Source: Streptomyces tendae
GTDB taxonomy: Bacteria > Actinomycetota > Actinomycetes > Streptomycetales > Streptomycetaceae
Length of the DNA stretch: 64,000 bases
Assembly: GCF_008632955.1 (NCBI RefSeq)
Contig: NZ_CP043959.1
Coordinates: forward strand, 310,001 to 374,000
Direction: 5' to 3'
Shown here: piece by piece, positions 24,550 to 32,135 of the stretch
How the letters are laid out: each line of letters starts with the position of its first letter
How positions within the stretch are numbered: the stretch's first letter is position 1
The notes under the pieces: model-generated
Databases searched by the model: none
The model's input: the letters and a program-made list of their open reading frames with translations, nothing else
What the model was told of the DNA's origin: nothing
Position numbers and translations under genes: made by a program

Positions 24550-26136
24550 ATGCACACAAGGCGCACCCCACGCAGGACCCGTACCGCAGCCGCCCTGCTC
24601 GCCACGGCCGCGCTGTTGCTCGCGGGCTGCTCCTCCGGAAGTTCGACGAGCAGGGCCAGTACGCCGGTGGCGGGAGCGGCCGCCGCCCTCGCCCCCCTGC
24701 CCGGCCCCACGCCGTCGGCCCTCGCGCCGTACTACAAGCAGAAACCGGCCTGGCGGGACTGCGGCGCCCCCGGCTTCCAGTGCGCCACGCTCAAGGCCCC
24801 GCTCGACTACGCCGAACCGTCCGCGGGTGACGTGCGCCTCGCCGTCTCCCGCAAGAAGGCCACAGGGCCCGGCAAGCGGCTCGGCTCGCTGCTGGTCAAC
24901 CCCGGCGGACCGGGCGGCTCGGCGGTCGGCTACCTCCAGGCGTACGCCGGCCTCGGTTACCCGGCCGACGTGCGCGCCCGGTACGACGTCGTCGCCGTCG
25001 ACCCGCGGGGCGTCGCCCGCAGCGAGCCCGTCGAGTGCCTGGACGGGCCGGAGATGGACGCGTACACCCGCGTCGACACCACGCCGGACGACGAGAAGGA
25101 GACCGAGGCGCTCGTCACGGCGTACCGGAAGTTCGCCGAGGGGTGCGGGGCGGGCGCGCCGAAGCTGCTGCGCCATGTGTCGACCGTCGAGGCGGCCCGG
25201 GACATGGACATCGTGCGCGCGGCGCTGGGCGACGAGAAGCTGACGTACGTCGGCGCCTCGTACGGCACCCTGCTCGGGGCGACGTACGCGGGGCTGTTCC
25301 CGGACCGGACCGGGCGGCTGGTGCTGGACGGCGCGATGGACCCCTCGCTGTCCGCCCGGCAGCTCAACCTGGAGCAGACGGAGGGCTTCGGCGCGGCGTT
25401 CACCGCCTTCGCCGAGGACTGCGTGCGGCAGAGCGACTGCCCGCTCGGCGGCAAGGGGGCGTCCCCGGCGCGGGTCGGCGAGAACCTGAAGACGTTCTTC
25501 GACGCGCTCGACGCCCGCCCGCTCGCCACCGGTGACGCCGACGGCCGCAGGCTGACCGAGTCGCTGGCGACCATGGGCGTGATCGCCGCCCTGTACGACG
25601 AGGCGGCCTGGCCGCAGCTGCGCGAGTCGCTGACGGCGGCGATGAAGGAGAAGGACGGCGCCGGGCTCCTCTTCCTCTCCGACAGCTACTACGAGCGGGA
25701 CGCGAAGGGGACGTACAGCAACCTGATGTTCGCCAACGCGGCCGTGAACTGCCTCGACCTCCCGCCCGCCTTCGAGGGACCGGACCAGGTGCGGCAGGCG
25801 CTCCCCGCCTTCAGGAAGGCGTCCCCGGTGTTCGGCGAGGGGCTCGCCTGGGCGTCGCTGAACTGCGCCTACTGGCCGGTGCGGGCCACGGGGGAGGCGC
25901 AGCGGATCGAGGCGAAGGGCGCGGCCCCGATCGTCGTCGTCGGCACCACCCGGGACCCGGCGACCCCGTACCGCTGGGCGGAGGCCCTGGCCGGCCAGCT
26001 CGACTCGGCCCGCCTGCTCACCTACGAGGGCGACGGCCACACCGCCTACGGCCGCGGCAGCTCCTGCATCGACTCCGCGATCAACACCTACCTGATCGAC
26101 GGCACCCCTCCGAGGAACGGAAAGCGCTGCTCGTAG
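24550..26136 (+). CDS. Exported S33-type alpha/beta hydrolase (tripeptidyl aminopeptidase family), lipoprotein
   Basis: This 528-residue protein resembles Streptomyces Tap/SlpD-type peptidases. A twin-arginine-like or Sec signal (RRTPRRTRTAAALLATAALLLAGC) ends in the lipobox LLAGC, so the mature enzyme is lipid-anchored outside the cell. The oxyanion segment is VNPGGPGGSA, the nucleophile elbow is GASYGT (Ser near residue 237), the acid lies in TTRDPATPY, and the His in GDGHTAYG. The C-terminal lid carries paired cysteines (CLD, CAYWP, CID) as in the family. It should release short peptides from protein N-termini. It is the last chromosomal gene before the tRNA. Confidence 0.9.
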   Translation: MHTRRTPRRTRTAAALLATAALLLAGCSSGSSTSRASTPVAGAAAALAPLPGPTPSALAPYYKQKPAWRDCGAPGFQCATLKAPLDYAEPSAGDVRLAVSRKKATGPGKRLGSLLVNPGGPGGSAVGYLQAYAGLGYPADVRARYDVVAVDPRGVARSEPVECLDGPEMDAYTRVDTTPDDEKETEALVTAYRKFAEGCGAGAPKLLRHVSTVEAARDMDIVRAALGDEKLTYVGASYGTLLGATYAGLFPDRTGRLVLDGAMDPSLSARQLNLEQTEGFGAAFTAFAEDCVRQSDCPLGGKGASPARVGENLKTFFDALDARPLATGDADGRRLTESLATMGVIAALYDEAAWPQLRESLTAAMKEKDGAGLLFLSDSYYERDAKGTYSNLMFANAAVNCLDLPPAFEGPDQVRQALPAFRKASPVFGEGLAWASLNCAYWPVRATGEAQRIEAKGAAPIVVVGTTRDPATPYRWAEALAGQLDSARLLTYEGDGHTAYGRGSSCIDSAINTYLIDGTPPRNGKRCS

Positions 26137-26148
26137 AGGGTGCGGGCA

Positions 26149-26182
26149 CCCCGGAGGCGGTGGCTCGGGCCCGCCTCCGGGG
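26149..26182 (+). terminator. Hairpin after the peptidase gene
   Basis: CCCCGGAGGCGG (26149-26160) pairs perfectly with CCGCCTCCGGGG (26171-26182): a 12-bp stem and a 10-base loop between the peptidase stop and tRNA-Thr. Confidence 0.85.
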
Positions 26183-26254
26183 CCGGTACGAAGCACCCTC
26201 GGAAACTGTGTAGACTTACCGACGTCGCTGATCGCACCATGGTGCACACGGCGC

Positions 26255-26331
26255 GCCGCCTTAGCTCAGATGGCCAGAGCAACGCACTCGTAATGCGTAG
26301 GTCTCGGGTTCGAATCCCGAAGGCGGCTCCA
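26255..26331 (+). tRNA. tRNA-Thr (anticodon CGT), host of the integrated element
   Basis: A complete cloverleaf is visible. The acceptor stem GCCGCCT (26255-26261) pairs with AGGCGGC (26321-26327). The anticodon stem ACGCA/TGCGT encloses the loop CTCGTAA, anticodon CGT, which reads ACG (Thr). The T arm contains GGGTTCGAATCCC, and CCA is encoded (26329-26331). The gene stays intact because the integrated element restores its 3' half; the duplicated 44 bp start in the anticodon loop. Confidence 0.97.
26286..26329 (+). other. attL, left 44-bp attachment repeat inside tRNA-Thr
   Basis: These 44 bp are identical to 44608-44651 and run from the anticodon loop to the second base before the CCA end of the tRNA. 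Identity stops at 26330 (C here, T at the right copy). Confidence 0.96.
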
Positions 26332-26335
26332 CTGG

Positions 26336-26368
26336 AACCCCAGGACGGAAGGCATCCGACCTGGGGTT
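26336..26368. terminator. Element-borne terminator behind tRNA-Thr and int
   Basis: AACCCCAGG (26336-26344) pairs with CCTGGGGTT (26360-26368), followed by TTG. It lies just inside the left end and can terminate both the tRNA transcript (+) and the converging integrase transcript (-). It replaces the host terminator displaced to 44657. Confidence 0.85.
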
Positions 26369-26375
26369 TTGTCGT

Positions 26376-27761
26376 TCAGCGGATGCGGCGCCGACGGCGG
26401 GAGCGGGCCGCGCGGGTGTCCGGGGTCTCAGTTCTGGTCTCAGTAGCGGCTCTGGGGCTGGGCATGAACGTGTCCCCCATGCGGCGCATCGCGTCCTTGG
26501 AGAGGTGAGACCTTCCCTTCACGTACCGCCGGGTCTGACTGATCTGCGTGTGCCGCAGGATCTCCATGATCGTGGGCATGTCCACCCCCAGCTCGTTCAG
26601 GATCGTGCCGGCGGTGTGGCGGCTCCCGTCGTACAGACGGCGGTCGTCGATGCCTGCTTCCGCGAGTAGTTCCTTGAACTCCGCCCAGTCCTGCCGGGGG
26701 TCCAGGGGCCGTCCGTCCGGTCGGGTGAAGACAAGCCCGTGTTCCTGCCACAGCTCCCCGGCTGCGGCGCGCATCTCGTCCTGCTGGGCCTTGTGCTCGC
26801 GCAGGTACGGGATGAACGGCGGGGGGATCGGCACGGCGTTGCGGCTCTTCTTGGTCTTGGGCCGGGTGAACACCAGCCCGCCGCCCTGTCGCTCGGGGCA
26901 AGCCCGAGCGTGCCGCGTGCAGCCCTTCGGGCACGGCTTGGGGCACCCGCGCTTGTAGCTCTTGTGCGTCTTGCAGTCTGCGGGGCAGGGCTCAAAGCGA
27001 TGGAACTGGGCGCCGCATGCGTGCGGGTCCTTGCAGCCGTGCCGCCATGTGAGGCGCTGAAGCTGCCACTCGGGCCTGAACAGTTCGTTGTCGAGGTCGA
27101 CGTACGGCCACCGCAAGCCGAGCGTTTCACCCTGTCGGAATCCCATTCCGACCCCGACGCACCACCTCATGAAGGTGGGCCGTTTGGCGGCGGCCTCGAG
27201 GAACGCTTTGGCTTCCTCGGTGGTGAACGGGTTCGCCTCCGTTTCGTCCACGCTGGGCGGGTCCACGAGCGTGGCGACGTTCTCCACGACGAGACGGCGG
27301 CGGTGAGCGATTTTCAGGGCGCGGGACAGGATGCGGTGGACCTTCAGCACGTGGGAGGGAGCGTGGCCCTCGTCGAGCATGGCCCGGTACATCCGCTCAA
27401 GGTGTTCCGGGGCCAACTTGTCGAGCCTGTGCTTGCCGATGCCGGGGATGATGTCGTTCCGGGTCTTGGACCAGTAGTCGTCCAGGGAACGGGGCTTGAG
27501 CTTCAGCGACGCGATGTCGGTGAGGTAGGTGGTCATCCACTGCTCCACCGTCGGCTTACGTCCGGCCTTGGGCGCGCGTCCTTTGTCGCGAAGAGTTTCC
27601 AACTCGCGGACCTTGCGCCGCACCTCGGCCTCAGTGCGTGCCCTACGGTGCCGACGATCCGGGCTGCCGTCGTTCTTGACGCCCATCGTCACGCGACCGT
27701 GCCACCAGCCGTCATTGCCGAGGTAGATGGACGATTCCAGGTTCGCCCTGCGGGGGCTCAT
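26376..27761 (-). CDS. int: Tyrosine recombinase, integrase
   Basis: This 461-residue phage-type integrase has an N-terminal arm-type domain, a SAM-like core-binding domain (about residues 65-165), and a catalytic domain. The first catalytic Arg is in GMGFRQGETLGLRW. The H-x-x-R box reads LYDGSRHTAGTI, with Tyr and one extra residue where most integrases have HDLRH. RHTQISQTRRYVKG supplies the second His and the Tyr nucleophile. Between the catalytic Arg and the rest is an insertion of about 50 residues with eight or more Cys plus His residues (CKDPHACG, CPADCKTH, CPKPCPKGC). ATG 27761 is chosen because GGAGG sits 5 bp upstream. It converges on attL, 47 bp away. Confidence 0.95.
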   Translation of the reverse strand: MSPRRANLESSIYLGNDGWWHGRVTMGVKNDGSPDRRHRRARTEAEVRRKVRELETLRDKGRAPKAGRKPTVEQWMTTYLTDIASLKLKPRSLDDYWSKTRNDIIPGIGKHRLDKLAPEHLERMYRAMLDEGHAPSHVLKVHRILSRALKIAHRRRLVVENVATLVDPPSVDETEANPFTTEEAKAFLEAAAKRPTFMRWCVGVGMGFRQGETLGLRWPYVDLDNELFRPEWQLQRLTWRHGCKDPHACGAQFHRFEPCPADCKTHKSYKRGCPKPCPKGCTRHARACPERQGGGLVFTRPKTKKSRNAVPIPPPFIPYLREHKAQQDEMRAAAGELWQEHGLVFTRPDGRPLDPRQDWAEFKELLAEAGIDDRRLYDGSRHTAGTILNELGVDMPTIMEILRHTQISQTRRYVKGRSHLSKDAMRRMGDTFMPSPRAATETRTETPDTRAARSRRRRRIR

Positions 27762-27826
27762 GTGTTCCTCCATGCGGAGGCGGCCCCAGACGCGAGGTCG
27801 GGGGCCGCCTGGTGATGATGCGTGGG

Positions 27827-28030
27827 TCAGTTGGGCAGGGGAGCGAGGTTGGCCACGTAGGCCTCAAGGTCCGAGCGCCGGATGCGCCGGCAGCGTCCCA
27901 ACTTGATGTACTTCAAGGCTCCGTCGGCCATCAGCTCGTAGAGGGTGGAGCGGCCGATAGCGAGAGCTTCGGCGGCTTCCTCCGGCGTGTAGAGCAGCCG
28001 GTCCACAGGCGCGGCGATGACTGTGCTCAT
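27827..28030 (-). CDS. xis: Excisionase (MerR-type helix-turn-helix)
   Basis: This 67-residue DNA-binding protein has the excisionase signature LLYTPEEAAEALAIGRST followed by LYELMADGALKYIKLGRCR. Such proteins bend DNA at the att arms and turn the integrase toward excision. AGGAGA lies upstream of the ATG at 28030. It precedes int by 65 bp in the same direction, so the two are probably co-transcribed. Confidence 0.93.
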   Translation of the reverse strand: MSTVIAAPVDRLLYTPEEAAEALAIGRSTLYELMADGALKYIKLGRCRRIRRSDLEAYVANLAPLPN

Positions 28031-28082
28031 CCGGATGTCTCCTAGGCGGGGTTGCTTGGCGGGTGACCCTGCTCTCAGAAGT

Positions 28083-28261
28083 CCGCTACATCCGCTACAG
28101 CGCTACATCGCAGGTCAGCGGGCGGATTTTTGTAGCGGAGAAGTGGCGTGTAGCGGCTACGTGTGCGCTACGGGGTAGTGGGTGTAGCCGCTACACGCTC
28201 GGGTGCCGCTACAGATTCACCGGCTCTGAGCTGGGCTGTAGCGGCGTAGCGGCTGTAGCGG
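28083..28261. repeat. TGTAGCGG iteron array, candidate replication origin
   Basis: At least ten copies of TGTAGCGG or its complement CCGCTACA occur in 180 bp, in both orientations: 28083, 28092, 28100 (one mismatch), 28131, 28149, a perfect palindrome TGTAGCCGCTACA at 28183-28195, 28206, 28237, 28245 (one mismatch) and 28254. The last three lie inside the 3' end of the DUF3631 gene. The array sits between xis and the replication genes, where AICE origins are expected. Confidence 0.85.
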
Positions 28262-29369
28262 TGTTCTGGGGAGGTGGGCAGTAGCGGGCCCACGCGTCGG
28301 CCAGGTCGGCGGCGTGGAATCCCTTGAGAACTCCGCCGGCGGTGCGGATGTTGCGGGAGCGGATCGGCTCGTTGTCGGCCGTCATGTACTCCGCGAGCAT
28401 CCGGGACAGGCGCCGGTTGTCGAGCGGCTTGCCGTCGAGGTCGGCCCAGGGGGCGTCGTCGAGGGCGTTGAGCCGGTCGAGGATGGCGACGGTCGGCAGT
28501 CGGTCGATACCGATGAGCACGTGGTCGCGCAGGTCGGTCAGCAGCCGGATTCCGAGACTGTGCTTGTCGGTGTGCTGCGCTGCGGTGACCAGCGTGACGC
28601 ACGCCTCGCGGGCGCGCTCGGGCCAGTGGCCGCCGATGGCGTCGGCGACCGCGAGCAGCGGCTCCCACACGTCGGCCGGCCGGTCGGTCACGCCGTCCGG
28701 CATCTCCGGCCAGGCTCCCGCCACCTGGTCGCGTGCTTGCTCCGCCCACGCGGCGAGGCGATCGCGCAAGGCGTGTCCCTCGGCTTCGTGGATGCGGGCC
28801 CGGAAGGGCTCAACACGTTCGCTGCGGGCTCGGCGGCGCATGCGGATGACGACGGAGCGGGTCAGGATCGTGTCCGGCAGGGAGCCGAGTCCGGCGACCG
28901 CGACCGCGCAGTACGAGGGGAAGGCCTGCACGGTCTGGTTGCCGCCGTCGCCGATGCACCGGTAGGTGACCCCAGTGCGGCGGTGGCCGGCATTGAGGAA
29001 TCCGCGCAGTTCCTCGTTGTCCCCGGCCTTGGGGCCGAAGATGGTGTCAATCTCGTCGAACAGGATGGTCGGCCGGCCGTTGGCCCCGGAGACGGCCCGG
29101 AACAGGGCGGCGGCGGACGCGTTGACGGCCACCATTGGCTGTGGCACGAGGGTTTCCACGATCTCCAGCGCCCGCGACTTTCCGGACCCCGGTTCGGGGG
29201 AGAGGAAGGCGAGGCGGGGGGTGGAGTCGAAGCAGTCGAGCAGGTGGGCGTGCGCGTCCCACAGGGCGACCGCGACGTAGGCGGCTTCGGTGGGGAAGAC
29301 GTTGAACCGTCGGTGGAAGGCTTCCACCTCGTCCAGCAGCGCAGCCCCGTCGAGCGTGGTGGGGGTCAT
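28209..29369 (-). CDS. DUF3631 P-loop replication protein
   Basis: This 386-residue protein is of the DUF3631 type found in prim-pol AICEs. It carries Walker A LSPEPGSGKSRALEI (about residues 56-70), Walker B TILFDEIDTIFG, and sensor-like VAGLGSLPDTILTRS and MRRRARSERVEPF. The C-terminal half (about 270-370) is a helical DUF3631 domain. It probably acts as helicase or initiator beside the prim-pol encoded upstream. ATG 29369 has GGAGG upstream and overlaps the stop of the preceding gene. Its 3' end carries three iterons, so the origin and gene overlap. Confidence 0.85.
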   Translation of the reverse strand: MTPTTLDGAALLDEVEAFHRRFNVFPTEAAYVAVALWDAHAHLLDCFDSTPRLAFLSPEPGSGKSRALEIVETLVPQPMVAVNASAAALFRAVSGANGRPTILFDEIDTIFGPKAGDNEELRGFLNAGHRRTGVTYRCIGDGGNQTVQAFPSYCAVAVAGLGSLPDTILTRSVVIRMRRRARSERVEPFRARIHEAEGHALRDRLAAWAEQARDQVAGAWPEMPDGVTDRPADVWEPLLAVADAIGGHWPERAREACVTLVTAAQHTDKHSLGIRLLTDLRDHVLIGIDRLPTVAILDRLNALDDAPWADLDGKPLDNRRLSRMLAEYMTADNEPIRSRNIRTAGGVLKGFHAADLADAWARYCPPPQNTATAATPLQPSSEPVNL

Positions 29370-29797
29370 GCGGCGTTCCTCCGTTCCGGCAGGGCGGGAG
29401 CTCCCGTACAGAAGTGCTTGTGCGCGGCGTACTCGGTGACCAGCGCCGCCACCGCGTCCGCTCCGCGCGCTTTGTTGGTGTGGCCGCAGGGGCAGGCGTA
29501 GGCGGCGGTGGGGATGCTGGCGTGCCGCTTGGACCAGCGGGCGCCGTCGTAGTGGTGGCGGTAGACCGGCGGGGCGTAGATGCGGATTCCGGGCCGCTCT
29601 GGCGTCGGGTCGGCGCTGGGGTGCGCGCCGTCGGCCGGGAATCGGCTCGTCGTGCGGGGAAGAGCAGTTACGACGCCCTGACGGGCGGCGCCCTTCGGCT
29701 CGCCCACGGCCGCTGCGTCCACAGGCTGTGGGGCGGCGTGCGGGCCGGTGTGTGCGGTCGGTTGGCCTTCCAAGCGGGGGCGGGGTGCGGTGGTCAT
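29366..29797 (-). CDS. Small protein in the replication cassette
   Basis: This 143-residue protein has a Pro-rich, disordered N-terminal half and a compact C-terminal half with YACPCGHTNKARG and a final HKHFC, which could bind one zinc ion. It overlaps prim-pol upstream and DUF3631 downstream by 4 bp each, so all three are translated together. No enzymatic motif is seen. It probably assists replication; this is inference from its position. Confidence 0.7.
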   Translation of the reverse strand: MTTAPRPRLEGQPTAHTGPHAAPQPVDAAAVGEPKGAARQGVVTALPRTTSRFPADGAHPSADPTPERPGIRIYAPPVYRHHYDGARWSKRHASIPTAAYACPCGHTNKARGADAVAALVTEYAAHKHFCTGAPALPERRNAA

Positions 29798-30684
29798 GCA
29801 GCCTCCCGCGGGCGGGCGGTGCGCTGGCTGCTGTCCAGGGCGCTGCGGATGGTGGTGCGGCACTCGGCAGCGGTGAGTCCGGCCGCCTCGCCCGCCGCTT
29901 GGAAGGCGTCCTCTGCCACGTGGCGGGGGAGGTCGCCCCATGCAACGAACCGCCCCACCTTGAACGCGCTGCGGTTGAGCGTGGTGTTGCGCAGGCCGTC
30001 CGGGGCGGCGGCCACCGTGGCGCACTCGGCTTCCAGTGCGGCCACGGCCGCGCGGCTGCCGTCGACCGCAGGCAACCGCAACGGGCCCGCAGAGCGCGCG
30101 GGAGCTGGACGCAGGATGGCGAGCAGCCATCCGGGCAGCGGTGCGGCCACAGCGGCATTCAGCGCCTCGTACCGTCCGGCGGGGACGATGCTGCCGGCGG
30201 CGACGACGTAACCGCCGCACGCCCGCGTGTCGACGGATTCCGCGACCGTGCCCGCCGTGTTAGGCAGTTGCACGCCGTCGGGGGCGGTGAAGTACAGGTG
30301 CGTCCCGCCGGTCGCGGTCCGCACCCGGTAGGTGGTGGGGACGGCGTGCCCGGCGCGCTCGCAGAGCGCTGCGAAGGTCGCCGCGCCGCAAGGCGCGTCC
30401 GAATTGCCCTTGTGCTCGGGCGTGTCCAGGTCGACCACCAGCAGCCCCGACGGACCGGTAGCGATCCCGACGTTGAACGACGCCCGTGACCACGCCGCGC
30501 GGATACGGTCCGGGTCCGTGGTGGCGCGCTGCTCCCACTTCAGATGCCCGGCCGCGCACGGGCCAGTGCGGGTGCAGGCCCTCTCACCGTGCAGGGCGGG
30601 CCGCTTGGTGCACGGCCGGAGCGGGAAGACGTGCCAGCCGCGTTCTGCCGCTTCCAGGGCCGCATTCAGCAGGTGCTCGCTCAC
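29794..30684 (-). CDS. Bifunctional primase-polymerase (prim-pol)
   Basis: This 296-residue archaeo-eukaryotic-type primase domain has catalytic acids D85 and D87 in LLVVDLDTPE and the conserved GGTHLYF with His at 129. The N-terminus (ALEAAERGWHVFPLRPCTKRPA) is typical of the family, which primes and extends DNA in plasmids and AICEs. The C-terminal part (FVAWGDLPRHVAEDAF) is the helical primase C-terminal region. GTG 30684 has GGAGG upstream and overlaps the methyltransferase stop. Confidence 0.9.
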   Translation of the reverse strand: MSEHLLNAALEAAERGWHVFPLRPCTKRPALHGERACTRTGPCAAGHLKWEQRATTDPDRIRAAWSRASFNVGIATGPSGLLVVDLDTPEHKGNSDAPCGAATFAALCERAGHAVPTTYRVRTATGGTHLYFTAPDGVQLPNTAGTVAESVDTRACGGYVVAAGSIVPAGRYEALNAAVAAPLPGWLLAILRPAPARSAGPLRLPAVDGSRAAVAALEAECATVAAAPDGLRNTTLNRSAFKVGRFVAWGDLPRHVAEDAFQAAGEAAGLTAAECRTTIRSALDSSQRTARPREAA

Positions 30685-31373
30685 GCTGCTACCTCCCACG
30701 CTGCGGCGAGGTGGGTGAGGGCGTGGCGGCCGGTCCAGCGGGTGTAAGCGGGCGGGATGCATTCTCGGATGCCATCGCGGTTCATCCAGGGCACGCCCAT
30801 CACACGGCGGGCGAGGTCGACGCCGGAGAAGTTGCCGACGAACTGCCCGTAGTGGCCGAGCGGGACGGGGCGGCCCATCTTCGCCTGCGGGACCCGGTGC
30901 GCGGGGTGGGCGGGCTGGGGGAGGGTGAAGCCGCCGCCGGTCTCGAAGAACCGGTGCCGGTAGGTGGCCACTCCAAACATGGGCCCGCACAGCATCACCG
31001 GCTGACGCAGCTTAGGCACCGCGCCGCGCACGTTCTCGATGACCCACGGACGGCCGGTGGCTTCCAGGGCGGCGCGGGTGGGGGCGATCAGGTCGGGGTG
31101 GGTGTTGCCCTGGATGCGCTGGCACTCGCTGTCGTGCTGGCACGGCGGCGAGGCGTGGATGAAGTCGAATCCGGCCCCGTGCTCCAGGGCGTAGGCGATC
31201 GCGTCCGCCTGCACGAACCGGTACGGGTAGCGGGGCTGCGGGGCGATGTCGACGCCGGTCACGTCAAAACCGGCGTCGGCATAGCCCGCGGCTGCGCCGC
31301 CCTGGCAGCAGAACAGGTCCAGTAAGTGCGGCCGACGGCCGGACACTCGCCGGACGATGGCGGGGTGGGTCAT
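30681..31373 (-). CDS. C5-cytosine DNA methyltransferase
   Basis: This 230-residue enzyme has SAM motif I LLDLFCCQGGAAAGY, an acidic VTGVD, and motif IV ASPPCQ with the nucleophilic Cys at residue 78. Motif VI is VIENVRG. The target recognition region is short, as in phage and plasmid solo enzymes, and a canonical motif X is not obvious. No cognate restriction gene sits next to it; it is translated with the replication genes. It probably marks element DNA against host restriction during transfer. That it coexists with an AspBHI-like methyl-dependent endonuclease in the same element is notable. Confidence 0.88.
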   Translation of the reverse strand: MTHPAIVRRVSGRRPHLLDLFCCQGGAAAGYADAGFDVTGVDIAPQPRYPYRFVQADAIAYALEHGAGFDFIHASPPCQHDSECQRIQGNTHPDLIAPTRAALEATGRPWVIENVRGAVPKLRQPVMLCGPMFGVATYRHRFFETGGGFTLPQPAHPAHRVPQAKMGRPVPLGHYGQFVGNFSGVDLARRVMGVPWMNRDGIRECIPPAYTRWTGRHALTHLAAAWEVAA

Positions 31374-31464
31374 GCTGGAGTCCTCCAACAGATCTGTTGT
31401 GGATTGGTTGGGCAAGGGCGGCCCCGCGTTCATTGGCGTGAGGTGGGGGCCGCCCTTGGCGTAG

Positions 31465-31929
31465 CTAGCTGTGGAAGTGGTTGCGCTTGAACACGGCGCG
31501 GCGGATGTTCACCGTCGTGCCGCTGCTGCCGCCGTTCGTGCCGAGGACCTGGACGGCGAGCCAGCCGCCGAAGACGACGGCGGCCAGGATGACGAGCTGG
31601 GCGACGAACGCGGTGAGCGCGGCGATGAACGAGGTGAGCAGCAGCAGTCCGCCGCAGACGGCGAGGAAGCCGACGCCTCCGAGGGCGACGTTCACCGCCG
31701 CACGGGAGACGGCCGGCTTGGCGGCCACGGGTTCGGTTCGGGCGGGGTCGATGGCGTAGCCGGTGACGACGCGTCCGTTGGGGAGGACGATGCTCGCCAC
31801 CGTCGGCACCGTTCCTGGCTGTACCGGCACGACCGGCGCCGGGTGGACGGCCGGGGGCGGTATCGGGGTGGGCTGGTGGACTTCCACGGCCCGCTGTGCG
31901 GGGCGTTTGGGGTTGTGGTCGGCGTGCAT
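31465..31929 (-). CDS. Small membrane protein of the transfer region
   Basis: This 154-residue protein has a Pro-rich hydrophilic N-terminus of about 85 residues and two adjacent hydrophobic segments (VNVALGGVGFLAVCGGLLLL and AFVAQLVILAAVVFGGWLAV), then a basic tail ending in KRNHFHS. Its place next to traB and its shape suggest an Spd-type spread protein, which helps intramycelial plasmid transfer in Streptomyces. GGAAGGGA precedes the ATG. Confidence 0.72.
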   Translation of the reverse strand: MHADHNPKRPAQRAVEVHQPTPIPPPAVHPAPVVPVQPGTVPTVASIVLPNGRVVTGYAIDPARTEPVAAKPAVSRAAVNVALGGVGFLAVCGGLLLLTSFIAALTAFVAQLVILAAVVFGGWLAVQVLGTNGGSSGTTVNIRRAVFKRNHFHS

Positions 31930-32021
31930 GCGGAATCCCTTCCGGTGCTCGGTGAGGGAGGTGGAGACACCCCCTGCCGGGGTGTTCTGGAGGGGGGTTT
32001 CGGGGGTCTGACGTGCGGGCC

Positions 32022-32111
32022 TCCCTGACTCCCTGACCGGTCAAGAGTGCTGGTCAGGGGCAGGGAGGCGGGTCAGGGAGGCTGTGAGGGAGTTCTCCCT
32101 GCCTCCCTGAC
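32022..32111. repeat. TCCCTGAC repeats beside traB, candidate clt transfer site
   Basis: TCCCTGAC occurs at 32022-32029, 32030-32037 and 32104-32111. The complement GTCAGGGA is at 32072-32079, with a one-mismatch copy GTCAGGGG at 32053-32060. The cluster is directly downstream of traB. Streptomyces TraB proteins bind short 8-bp repeats (TRS) in the clt locus close to traB, so this is a good candidate for the transfer recognition site. Confidence 0.6.
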
Positions 32112-32135
32112 CCGCAGGTGGTCGGCTCCCTGCCG

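Noticed and set aside
29366..30220. Longer version of the small replication-cassette protein (284 codons)
   Set aside because: The upstream half is antisense-like out-of-frame reading of the prim-pol gene; the ATG at 29797 overlaps the prim-pol stop in the usual 4-bp manner.
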